Assembly: GCA_016748015.1 (NCBI GenBank)
Contig: JAAOMT010000135.1
Span: forward strand, 82,097 to 146,096
DNA: 64,000 nt
Reading direction: 5' to 3'
Source of the DNA: Geosiphon pyriformis
Lineage: Eukaryota; Glomeromycota; Glomeromycetes; Archaeosporales; Geosiphonaceae
Shown piece by piece: positions 11,542-21,371 of this stretch. The notes beneath the pieces are model-generated. The model saw only the letters and a list, made by a program, of their open reading frames with translations, was not told the origin of the DNA and made no database searches. The translations under genes and the position numbers were made by a program. How positions within the stretch are numbered: position 1 is the stretch's first letter; every line of letters begins with the position of its first letter.

Positions 11542-13089
11542 GTTTAAAGGCTGGTAAACAGTAGCTTCAACTAAGGGATCTTCTCCAAAAAAATTGATGT
11601 TGGCATGATTGGGTTTTTGATTGGAAACATTATTATTGTTGGGTCTGTTATTTTGGGTGTCATTATTTCTGGGAGCTGGAGGAGGCAATAAAGGATTGTT
11701 ACAGTCTCTGGAAAAGTGTTCAGTTAGTCCACAGCAATAGCACACAGGTGGGCCACGATTTTGTTGTCTTTGATATGGTGATTGCTGGGACTAATTGAAG
11801 TGGGGTTGAAATCTGGGTCTTTGGAGTTGCTGGTTGTCTCTAACTGTTTGGGCTAATAGTTCTAATAGCCGGACAAGATTAGCTGTAAGTCTATCTATTA
11901 ATTGTTTATTTGGGTTTTGAGTTTGGGCAGCAAAAGAGGTAGCAGCCATTTGGGGAGCAGGAGCCATAACAGAAGCAGAAGCAAAAACTAAAAGAGTGAA
12001 TTCTAGGTGCATCCTTTGATTGTCTTCTATTCTTTGAGCAAATTCAATGGCCATATCTATTGTGAGATTATCTTTTAAGGCCAGGAGAGGCCAAAGAGCA
12101 TATGATAGATCAGTTCTCAATTCTTTTAGAAAGGACTGTATTTTCTACTCTTCTGTCTAATTTCTTCCAGAATTTACCCATTAAATGAGTTTTCTTATTG
12201 CTTTGGTATATTCTGTCACAACCCCACCAGGGTCTTGAGTTTTTCTTTCTAATTCTATACGCCATTTTGAGATTAAGATGGGAGTTCTAAATTATGTTTC
12301 AAACTGGGTAGTAAAAGAGGTGTTGTCTTCTCCAGCATTTGCTGGTGCCCATCTAATGATTCTTTGCTGAGCATTGGCATTGGTTTCTTGTGAGAACCAA
12401 GTAGCAGAAAAGCCTTGAAGGTAGCCACCAACAATTTGGAACTTGTATTTATTATCATATTGGTTTGCTGTGGCAGCTCTTTCAAAATTATCCAGCCATT
12501 TGATTGGATCTTGTGTATTACCTCTGAATAATGGTAATAAGGTGTTGTTTCTTTATCTTAAAGCAGTCTGTATATCTCAGAGAGCAATCAGAATGTTTTG
12601 TTGTAGAGGGTCTTGAGCCATTGGTTCAGGTGTAACTGTTTGTGTGGAGTGTTCTAATTCACTTGAAAAAAAATCAAAAACAGGAACAGTTTGATAGCTT
12701 TCTTTTTCTGTTTCAAGAGAAGTTTCTGTTGATTGATGGACAGCAATCCAAATGTGGATTTGATAATTCAAATATTCAAAATCAGGAGGCTGTTGTTCAA
12801 AGATTACAGAATATAAGAGCTGATTGATACTGTTGTTTTTTTCTTCAAAGTTGTTTTCAAAATAAGTTTGGTCAAAGTAATAAGTTGTATAAGCTGTATA
12901 GGTTTCAGCTGAATGCTTGTTCAGGAACCAGTTCCAAAAGTCTTGAAATTGTCTGTTGGATTGTTTTTTAATGAGAAAGCAAATCAAGCAGGAGGACAAA
13001 AGATTGAGTTCAATAAAGTCTAGATTGTTTTTATTGTATGCTTTAAAGTATTCTTCTGATTGTTGTGGCAGGTATGAATAATTATTCAT
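11536..13089 (-). pseudogene. gag: A2 gag (517-codon frame, with stops)
   Basis: Starts MNNYSYLPQQSEEYF and ends QPLNL-stop. The N-terminal third is Tyr/Phe/Asn-rich. The middle has a retrotransposon capsid signature (FERAATANQY, GGYLQGFSATWFSQ). The C-terminus has a CCHC zinc knuckle, CYCCGLTEHFSRDC, near 11700-11745. The total frame length of 1554 nt equals that of A5 gag, so there is no net indel. A few stops (for example at 12577) break it. Confidence 0.85.
11542..11548 (-). promoter_or_regulatory. -1 ribosomal frameshift heptamer (T TTA AAC) of A2
   Basis: The gag frame reads CCT TTA AAC TTG TAG. The heptamer T TTA AAC fits the X XXY YYZ rule in the gag frame, the gag stop follows after one codon, and the -1 frame is open directly into the protease ORF (codon distance 90 nt to the Met at 11452). 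The same site exists in A5 and A0. Confidence 0.8.
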
Positions 13090-13125
13090 ACAATAAGAAA
13101 CAAAGTGAATTTTAATAACTTTATA

Positions 13126-13135
13126 GGGAGCACCA
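13126..13135 (-). promoter_or_regulatory. Primer-binding site of A2
   Basis: TGGTGCTCCC on the minus strand, six bases after the end of the 5' LTR. A tRNA ending GGGAGCACCA would pair. The same sequence occurs in A0 (28932-28941) and A5 (40045-40054). Confidence 0.65.
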
Positions 13136-13141
13136 CTTTTA

Positions 13142-13316
13142 TGTTATAAGTTGAAATAACAAGCTAACAAATAGTAAAGGAGAACAAGATTGTAAGATAA
13201 TAGAAAGAATCAAAGGGAATTCAACTTCAAAGAGTGAATTGAATAAGTATGGTTTTAATGTGTGAGATCAGTCTCATAAAATATTTCAGTCACTATACTT
13301 TTCAAAAAATAACCAG
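13142..13316 (-). repeat. A2 5' LTR, first part
   Basis: Starts TGTTATAAG on the plus strand. It is interrupted at 13316 by element B after CCAG. The continuation is 23073-23653, where GGAATCTGAAGG picks up the same LTR sequence found uninterrupted at 6378-6400. Confidence 0.9.
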
Positions 13317-14477
13317 TGTTACCAGTAGAATTTTAGCTATTAATTAGCATAAAATTACCCTTATAATTCCTATAATTCATTAGTATATTAATATTATTTC
13401 AAATTATTATTTATTATTTAATCAATTATCACATATCACAATTCAATTAAAATAATCTAATTAGTATAACAGAAAGTAGGATGATCAAATTACACAATAC
13501 TCTGAACTTTGTAACATTCAAAAATTTGCCGAAATTTACAGAAATTCGCCAAAATTTATAACTATTTAATCAATTATCACATATCACAATTCAATTAAAA
13601 TAATCTAATTAGTATAACAGAAAGTAGGATGATCAAATTACACAATACTCTGAACTTTGTAACATTCAAAAATTTGCCGAAATTTACAGAAATTCGCCAA
13701 AATTTATAAGAAATTTGCCAAAATTTACAGAAATTTGCCAAAATTATGAATAGTTCACCCAAATTAATCAATAGTTCAGCAAAATAACTTGTAGTTCATC
13801 AAAATGTATCTTTAGTTCGCTGAAATTTGAGCAAAAAGAAAAAGTGCAAGTTCATAGACTAATACTACAACAAGTTGTATAAAAGAAGAGCTTTTCTCTT
13901 CTGGAAAATGTATCTTACTTTAAATTTATTACTTAGAACCATTCCTATACACACAAAAAGAAATAAATATCAAATAATTTGAAAAACCAAGTTCTTTAAT
14001 TATTGTACTTAAAAAATCCCCAAAACCCAACTAACATTTCGAAATTGATTAGCTACCAATTTCAGTAAACTGTTAGTGACTCCAGGCCTAGATAGAAAAC
14101 ATTTCCCTTGACAGAATTCTATTTCTTTTACATTTCTTTTATTTTTCTTTTATTTTTTTATTACAATCATTAGGGTAGCCTACAGATGAGATTTTTGTAG
14201 AAGAGTTGACTTTTACAGCAAAGTAACTACACATTTTTAGTAAGCTTCCAGACAAGCAATTCCTGGGAAAGAGTTGATGTTTACTACAATGTAACTACAT
14301 AAAGTAACTGGCAAAGGAATTGGCCATTCCACTTATAAGCCCAGCAGTTCAAATTATAGAAGATAATTTGAAGATAAATTCAGTTATTGGAGGTTCAACT
14401 ACTTCCTGTAAACATGAATTCACAGCAAATCAACATTACCAACATTTAAAAAAAGAGACCAAAAACCTCTGGTAACA
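13317..14477 (+). repeat. Element B 5' LTR (1161 bp)
   Basis: TGTTACCAG to CTGGTAACA, so the ends form a 9-bp inverted repeat. A TATA-like GTATAAAA occurs at about 13877. It is exactly 148 bp longer than the 3' LTR because of one tandem duplication (13415-13710). Confidence 0.93.
13415..13710 (+). repeat. 148-bp tandem duplication in element B 5' LTR
   Basis: Copy 1 is 13415-13562 and copy 2 is 13563-13710. Both begin TATTTAATCAATTATC and are practically identical. The 3' LTR has a single copy. The unit contains repeated GAAATTTRCAGAAATTYGCC-like motifs. Confidence 0.93.
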
Positions 14478-14479
14478 TT

Positions 14480-14490
14480 TGGTGCTCTCC
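14480..14490 (+). promoter_or_regulatory. Primer-binding site of element B
   Basis: TGGTGCTCTCC starts two bases after the 5' LTR. It shares TGGTGCTC with families A and C, implying the same or a closely related primer tRNA. Confidence 0.65.
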
Positions 14491-14491
14491 C

Positions 14492-16000
14492 ATGGAAATA
14501 ACACAGCAACAACAAATTCAAAGTGGCGACCACACCAGACACAGCAACTCTAGAGTATTATCAGTCAATTTACACCCACTGCAAGCAAAGATTCAACATT
14601 TCAGACGGAATTGAAGTTGTAAAAAAATCAGTATACCAATATATTGAAAACTGCATCAACAATTATTTTTTTGGAAACTACAACATTTCAGAAGTTAGAA
14701 GCAACCTCTACAATAATTTAGTGCACTATTCACAATTGGGAACAGAAGACCTGAACAGTGAAACACTTGCTACCTACTTCCAAGAACTTAATTTTAACAT
14801 TATTGAGTATTGTAAAGAAAAATACCCAGTACAGTCTAAATACTCTTTTGACTTTGAATCAAAGACAGAAACAAGCAACAAAGACAAACAAANNNNNNNN
14901 NNNNNNNNNNNNNNNNNNNNNNNNNNNNNNNNNNNNNNNNNNNNNNNNNNNNNNNNNNNNNNNNNNNNNNNNNNNNNNNNNNNNNNNNNNNNNNNNNNNN
15001 NNNNNNNNNNNNNNNNNNNNNNNNNNNNNNNNNNNNNNNNNNNNNNNNNNNNNNNNNNNNNNNNNNNNNNNNNNNNNNNNNNNNNNNNNNNNNNNNNNNN
15101 NNNNNNNNNNNNNNNNNNNNNNNNNNNNNNNNNNNNNNNNNNNNNNNNNNNNNNNNNNNNNNNNNNNNNNNNNNNNNNNNNNNNNNNNNNNNNNNNNNNN
15201 NNNNNNNNNNNNNNNNNNNNNNNNNNNNNNNNNNNNNNNNNNNNNNNNNNNNNNNNNNNNNNNNNNNNNNNNNNNNNNNNNNNNNNNNNNNNNNNNNNNN
15301 NNNNNNNNNNNNNNNNNNNNNNNNNNNNNNNNNNNNNNNNNNNNNNNNNNNNNNNNNNNNNNNNNNNNNNNNNNNNNNNNNNNNNNNNNNNNNNNNNNNN
15401 NNNNNNNNNNNNNNNNNNNNNNNNNNNNNNNNNNNNNNNNNNNNNNNNNNNNNNNNNNNNNNNNNNNNNNNNNNNNNNNNNNNNNNNNNNNNNNNNNNNN
15501 NNNNNNNNNNNNNNNNNNNNNNNNNNNNNNNNNNNNNNNNNNNNNNNNNNNNNNNNNNNNNNNNNNNNNNNNNNNNNNNNNNNNNNNNNNNNNNNNNNNN
15601 NNNNNNNNNNNNNNNNNNNNNNNNNNNNNNNNNNNNNNNNNNNNNNNNNNNNNNNNNCAAAACAGGAGTAATCAACATTACTCTTCACCACAACAATCCT
15701 ATTACCAATCTCCACCACCAACCTATTATTCACCAAGACCACAAAATCAAAACTACTATCCACCAGCTCCACAATCAATGCAGCAACAATATTAGCAATC
15801 TTTACCAATTCAGCCATATCAGACACCACCCACTCAACAATATCAAGTACCAGCAAGAAGATTGGTTCAACATAACCAATTCACACCCCAAAATCAATTG
15901 CAGAATAACCACAACAGAATCAATTCAAATAACCAGTTGGTTCCCCAAAATTCGGGTCAGCAAAGACCCAATTACTATCACACTCAACCCAGTTATCTTA
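14492..16000 (+). pseudogene. gag: Element B gag, interrupted by assembly gap
   Basis: The only ATG near the primer-binding site is 14492, but its frame closes after about 40 codons. The long gag frame (from about 14502, QSIYTHCKQRF onward) is +1 to it, suggesting a small indel in this copy. The N-terminal part is Tyr/Asn-rich like family-A gag. The capsid and zinc knuckle are hidden in the gap. After the gap the protein is rich in Gln, Asn, Pro and Tyr (15658-16000), with a TAG at 15793 where CAG is expected. Confidence 0.7.
14893..15657. other. Assembly gap (765 N)
   Basis: A run of N. Any reading frame through it is meaningless. By position it should contain the gag capsid core and zinc knuckle of element B. 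Confidence 1.
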
Positions 16001-16089
16001 CAATACCAGAGGAATCGGATTTTCAACAAACTGCACTTTCTGAAGATGAAGTTGTAGCGCTAAGATCAAATCCTTCCAACCACACCATT

Positions 16090-16593
16090 CCACCAGCTCA
16101 AATTGCCCAAAATGCTAATCTGTCAGATATATTTCCATTTGAATTTGAAGTAAATGAATCACCATTTCTGCTTAGTAATGCAGCAGTCAATAAACAGAAA
16201 GCAATTACTGCCATGTACATAGAAGCTACAGTAGAAGGAAAACACATTCGCTTAATCTTAGATAGTAGATCAGCTGGAAGTATCATCACTTATTAGCTGA
16301 TGGAACAACTCAAATGAAACGTAGACAGACCAGCTCAAACAGTTATTGTCACAGCTGATGGTATGAAGAAGACTCCAGTAGGAGAAATTGATGATTTCCC
16401 TTTTTCAATTGATGGAATCACCATTCCAGTTAAAGTTCTTGTTATGGATGCACCCCAATACCAAGCTCTAGTCGGAAATAATTGGCTTCTCAAGACCAAT
16501 GCAAACCTGAACTGGGAAACTCAAGAACTTAAAATCTCATACCAAGAACAATATACCATAGTACCTGCAACCTGTAATATCTTTAACAAATGA
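16090..16593 (+). pseudogene. pro: Element B aspartic protease
   Basis: In frame with the upstream Gln-rich region. It contains AITAMYIEATVEG, then LILDSRSAGSIIT, where the expected active-site DSG reads DSR, and downstream VGNNWLLKTNANLNW, the second conserved protease block. Stops lie at 16294 (TAG), 16315 (TGA) and 16591 (TGA). The same protease is seen in element C (60860-61260). Confidence 0.8.
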
Positions 16594-16635
16594 TCAGAAA
16601 AAGCTTCAGTATTTGAATTTGAAGAGAAGAAAGAA

Positions 16636-17304
16636 ATGCCACTTACTAAAATCTACATGGCTCTTGGATCAACATCCAATTGGGCTGAAGAAACCAAACA
16701 AGAGATTTTTGAAGAATCAAAGGGATGGAAGAAAGTTAGATATTCTACACCAGAACCACAGAAACAACCACCCTATATTTTACTCAAATGCAAAGATTGC
16801 AACAAAAAACTTTCATCAATGGGAGCATGTATTTCTCCAGAAGAGGAATATGAAACTCGTACCTGTTACTTTTGCAAAGCATGCCATAGAGAACGATTTG
16901 GATCTCCAAAAAGAAGTGGAAAATGGGACAACACACCTTGCCTTACATGTGGAGAAATGCTACCAGAAGAATGCAATTGGATTGATGTAGCAATGAGAGG
17001 AGGAGTATGTGATCAAACCTGTCAATATGCTCTATCAATTTCGGAAAAAGCCAGAAGAGGAACACCATTTGATGCAGCATACAACAGTGCTCTCAATAAA
17101 CTTTACCACTACCCTCATGATGCTAAAATAATTTTTGACCTAACAATGGCATTGATCAATGGAGCCACCCAAGAAGATGTCTACCAAATGAAAAAAGCTG
17201 AATATATTGAGTATACCATGGAATTAGCTGGATTTGATTATGAAGATGAAGTAAAAACCTACCACCAAATTGCAAGCCACATATATCCGACCAAAGAAGC
17301 TTAA
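16636..17304 (+). pseudogene. Element B cysteine-rich (zinc-binding) module
   Basis: Two clusters of cysteines follow the protease in the same frame: CKDC, CYFCKAC and a His, then CLTC and CDQTC, followed by a helical tail to the TAA at 17302. The spacing suggests two zinc-ribbon or treble-clef-like folds. Element C carries the same module (61610-61970), with matching CLAC and CDEMC. Family A keeps only a short version (CARCWC...CMSC). It is not a known Ty3/gypsy domain to me. A nucleic-acid-binding role is a guess from the cysteines. Confidence 0.7.
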
Positions 17305-17322
17305 ATTCAATGATTAGAGCAA

Positions 17323-18489
17323 ATGAACATTCAATTGTGTGAAGAATGTGTTATGTTTTGTGATGACCAATGGTGTTTAAAATGTCATACTCTTAGCATT
17401 CCTCTGCCAGATGAGAATGATGAAAATGAAATCGAATTTGGAGTATCTGAACTAGTAGAAGAACTACCAACCACTCCTATTTATCTTCTTGAAAAGCAAC
17501 CACCTCTACAACTTAAATATTTTAACAACTATGGCCAAGGAATCAGACCAGAAAAAGCACACGAAATTAATGCTGGATATGACCTAAGATACCCAGGAAA
17601 AGATACTTTGATTCTCCAACCAAAGTCTTTGACAAAAATCAATCTCAAAATTGCTCTTGAAATTCCACTAGAAGCAATGGTTCAAATTGTCTTCAGATCA
17701 TCATTGAAAAGCAAAGGAATCAATATTAGAGAAGGAGTTATAGATGCAGGATACACTGGAGACATTACCATCATGTTACAGAATGAGACAGACAAACCAT
17801 TCAAAATTGAACATGCTGAAAAAATTGCTCAAGCAATTTACTTACTCTTAATTAACATTTCGGGTTTACAATCAGTAAACAACAGAGAACAATTGGGAAA
17901 AAGTGAAAGAAGAACTCAAGGTTTTGGTTCAACTGAACAATTTACAGTCCCAGTAAACATAGTTTTTAATACACAAAATGAATCTCACCAGATTCTTCAA
18001 CTTCTTCAGCCAATTACCATTTCACCTTTTAGAGAACATCACGAAATTTACACTTGCTCAAAATCCACCACTACACAAAAAATCTTTGAATCCAATGAAC
18101 AAATCTGTTTGAAGCATGAAATATCAATTCCAATCGTTTATATTCCCAAAGGAATAAAAAAATTTCGAGTTACATTCTACAATTCCAATAATTACTCTAT
18201 TGTTTTATTAAACAAATTAGAAATTGGAATCATACACAGCAATATCTTTCAAGATGAAAACCCTCAAATTGTCTCTAATTTCATCGAGATTGTAAAGCAC
18301 ACTCTACTCCCAAATCCAAATATCATTCTTACGACTGAAAACTACTACTTGTTGGAAGAAAAACTCTCTCGAATCAATATGGGTTCTTTAGAACCTCAAC
18401 AACAAAGACAATTGAAACAATTGATAGCTGAATTTGCAGATATATTTGCAAAAGACAACAATGACTTGGGAAAAACAGACATTGTTTAA
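17323..18489 (+). CDS. Element B dUTPase domain plus RT-proximal linker
   Basis: An open 388-codon segment of the pol polyprotein frame. It starts with a CEEC...CLKC cluster. Residues 62-206 (about 17506-17940) carry all five trimeric dUTPase motifs in order: AGYDLRYP (84-91), RSSLKSKG (125-132), GVIDAGYTGDI with catalytic Asp and Tyr (138-148), EKIAQAI (166-172) and RRTQGFGSTE (196-205). The family hydrolyses dUTP to dUMP, limiting uracil in DNA. After the dUTPase comes a beta-rich stretch and then the usual pre-RT linker (IAEFADIFAKDNNDLGKT). No motif residue is missing, so the enzyme part could be functional. The first Met is not necessarily a start, since the frame continues from protease. 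Confidence 0.9.
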   Translation: MNIQLCEECVMFCDDQWCLKCHTLSIPLPDENDENEIEFGVSELVEELPTTPIYLLEKQPPLQLKYFNNYGQGIRPEKAHEINAGYDLRYPGKDTLILQPKSLTKINLKIALEIPLEAMVQIVFRSSLKSKGINIREGVIDAGYTGDITIMLQNETDKPFKIEHAEKIAQAIYLLLINISGLQSVNNREQLGKSERRTQGFGSTEQFTVPVNIVFNTQNESHQILQLLQPITISPFREHHEIYTCSKSTTTQKIFESNEQICLKHEISIPIVYIPKGIKKFRVTFYNSNNYSIVLLNKLEIGIIHSNIFQDENPQIVSNFIEIVKHTLLPNPNIILTTENYYLLEEKLSRINMGSLEPQQQRQLKQLIAEFADIFAKDNNDLGKTDIV

Positions 18490-19786
18490 CATCAGATCTA
18501 TACAGAAGATGCTCTACCAAAATATTAACAAGCTTATCAAGTGCCACCTGCCAGCCACCAATTCATCAGAGAAAAGGTTCAAAAAATGCTTAATAACGGA
18601 TTGATTCAACCATCAAGAAGTTCTTGGGCCTCACCAGTAGTTTTAGTTAAAAAGAAAAACGGAAAAATCAAATTCTGTGTTGATTATAGACAACTGAATA
18701 GTGTTACAATTGGAGATGCCTACCCTTTTCCAAGAATTGATGACATGCTAGATGCTCTAGAAAAAGCCAAGTTCTTTTCAACTTTAGACCTGGAAAGTGG
18801 ATACTGGCAAGTCGAAATGGACCCAAAAGATAAACCCAAAACAGCATTTACCACTCAAGAAGGAAATTATGAGTTTAATGTTATGCCTTTTGAACTCTGC
18901 AATGCACCAGCAACATTTCAGCAACTCATGGATGTTGTCTATGAAAGGCTCTTGTGGCAATTAGTAGTTGTTTATCTTGATGATACTGATGTATACTCAC
19001 CAAGCTTTTGAAGCCCATCTCATTCACCTGCAAGAAGTTTTTTAATGATTACGAAAAGCAGGATTAAAGTTAAATATTGAGAAATGTCACTTTGGAAAAA
19101 CAAGCTTGATCTTTCTTGGACACATAGTTAGTAAAGATGGAATCAAACCAAATCCAGGAACAATCAGTGCTGTCAAAAACTTTCAAACCCCCAGAAATAC
19201 TACAGAACTAAGAGGATTTGTGGGATTAGCCTCTTACTATCAAAAATTCATAAAAAGATTCTCAGAAATTGCCAAACCACTCAATTATCTTATCAACAAA
19301 AACGTATCATACAAATAGACTAAAGAACAACAAAAAGCTTTTGAAATTCTTAAAACAAAATTGACAACAGCCCCAGTTCTTGCTTACCCAGACTTCAACA
19401 AACAATTCCAATTAGCCACTGATGTCTTACATATAGCATTTGGTGCCATCTTATCACAATTGAATGAAAATGGCCAAGAACAAGTTATTGCCTATGCCAG
19501 CAGAACACTCAAGCCAACAGAACTCAAATATGGCTCAACTGAATTAGAAGCTGCTGCAGTTATTTGGGCTCTTAAACATTTTCAATAATATCTGAAGAAT
19601 GGAAAAAAATTTGACATAATAACAGACAACATTGGCCTCAAATGGCTTAATAAAAAGAAAACTGAACAAAGTGCCAAACAGTCTTGATGGAATGACTTCT
19701 TAGCAGACTACAGATATATTGTACATCACAAACCAGAAAAACTACATACCAATGTTAATAGCCTTTCAAGAATAAGACAAGATTAA
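18490..19786 (+). pseudogene. pol: Element B reverse transcriptase-RNase H
   Basis: RT with SPVVLVKKKNGKIKFCVDYRQLN, the FFSTLDLESGYWQVEMD block and YLDDTDVYS (YLDD intact). A frameshift follows near 19010-19030, after which the thumb and connection (FLGHIVSKDGIKPNP) resume in the +1 frame. RNase H runs 19361-19786 (ATDVLHIAFGAI, YASRTLKPTE, ITDNIGL, HTNVNSLSR). In-frame stops at about 18487, 18526, 19316 and 19586 are CAA/CAG or TGG type changes. Confidence 0.88.
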
Positions 19787-19843
19787 TATCAATAACAATT
19801 CCACCACAACTTACCAACTTACCAACAAAATAACCAAACAAAA

Positions 19844-21229
19844 ATGAATTCCAGAAACTACAGCAATCTTAAAAATTATTTGAAGACTCTTACCATGCCA
19901 GAAAACTGGTCTCCAAGTAAAAAACATCACTTACAACACCAATCAAAACAATATTTCATACACCAGAACAAAATCTATTATAAAAATTACAGAAAACCAA
20001 ACCAGCCACTCAAATTAGTACAAGAGAATGAAAAAGAAACAATTTTATACAACATGCACACAGATCCGTCTTCAGCACACTTGGAAAAAGAGGGAACAAT
20101 TCAAAAAACCCTTGAACATTATTTTTGGCCCCACATGCAAAAAAACATTCGACAATATATAGAATCTTGTGATAATTGTCAAAAAAGAGGAGGAACCCAC
20201 CCCACAGAACCTCTAAATCCAATCAAAGTTGGACAACCTTTTAACAGAGTTGGAATTAATTTAGTCGGACCATTACCTATCACAACCTAAGGAAATCATT
20301 ATATTGCAGTTGCAGTGAATTATCTTACTAAATGGCCTGAAGCTAGAGCCATCCAAAGAGCAGATGCAAAATCAGTAGCAAATTTCATCTATGAAGACAT
20401 TATCTGTAGACATGGATGTCCAATTGAACTCTTATCTGATCAAGGAACACATTTTGTGAACAACTTGATACAAGAAATTTGTGAACGGTTCAATGTCAAA
20501 AGACTTCTATCATTATTTTATCACCCTTAAACAAATGGACTTGTAGAACATTTCAACAGAACATTGTGTGAATCTCTAGCCAAAGTCTCAACAGACTTTG
20601 AACAGGAATGAGATATCTTTATTCTATCAGTGTTACTAGCATACAGAACACTAAAACAAGATACTATGAAACACACACCATTTGATCTTACTTATGGAAG
20701 GACAGCAACATTACCAATTAATTTCACAGTAGAAACATACTCAGTGCAACCAATCAATGAAGAAAACTTTTAAGAGACACTCCAAAGAAGAGCCTATACT
20801 CTTCTTAGTACACTGAAAGAAAAAAAAAGAATAGCAGCAATTCATATTGAACATTCCCAAGCTTAACAAAAAGAAAGACATAACAACAAATTACCACCTA
20901 TTACCAATGAATTTAAAGTTGGAAATAAAGTTCTTTTACACAAAACTAAGACTGAAAAACAATGGAATGGAAAATTTGAAAACAAATGGGATAGACCATT
21001 TTATATTCACAAAATTCTAGGCAATGGATCATATAAGTTAAGACTTGATGACAAAATATTAGCAAAAGTTGCACATGGAGACAGATTGAAACACTATCAT
21101 TCCAAAAACAATCCTAAACCATTAATTCCACAAATTGATACACATTCCTCTTTAATTAATCTTAAAAATATTCCCCGAAATTTAGAACCAATAATTATAA
21201 TAGAACAACAACCAAACTTGAACACTTAA
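19844..21229 (+). pseudogene. int: Element B integrase
   Basis: In the same frame as RNase H, unlike family A. HHCC zinc domain (H-x6-H and CDNC), then the catalytic core with the first acidic residue changed (GINLVGPL in place of the usual GIDxVGPL), an intact LLSDQG and GLVEHFNR with the Glu. The C-terminal domain (FKVGNKVLLHKT, WDRPFYIHKIL) is an SH3-like integrase tail. There is no chromodomain. Stops lie at about 20288, 20528, 20609 and 20771. Confidence 0.87.
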
Positions 21230-21371
21230 ATTTTACAATAATTCTCTAATAAAAACACAAAGACAAAAATAGTAAATAATTACAAAACACCCAAACCCAA
21301 AAACAAATAAAAACCCCATATCCAAAAATAATTTTCTTTATTCTCTTTTTTCATAATTAGTCAATTTTATC

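Noticed and set aside
14523-15856. Very long open frames across 14523-15856 on both strands
   Set aside because: They run through the N gap and are not real.
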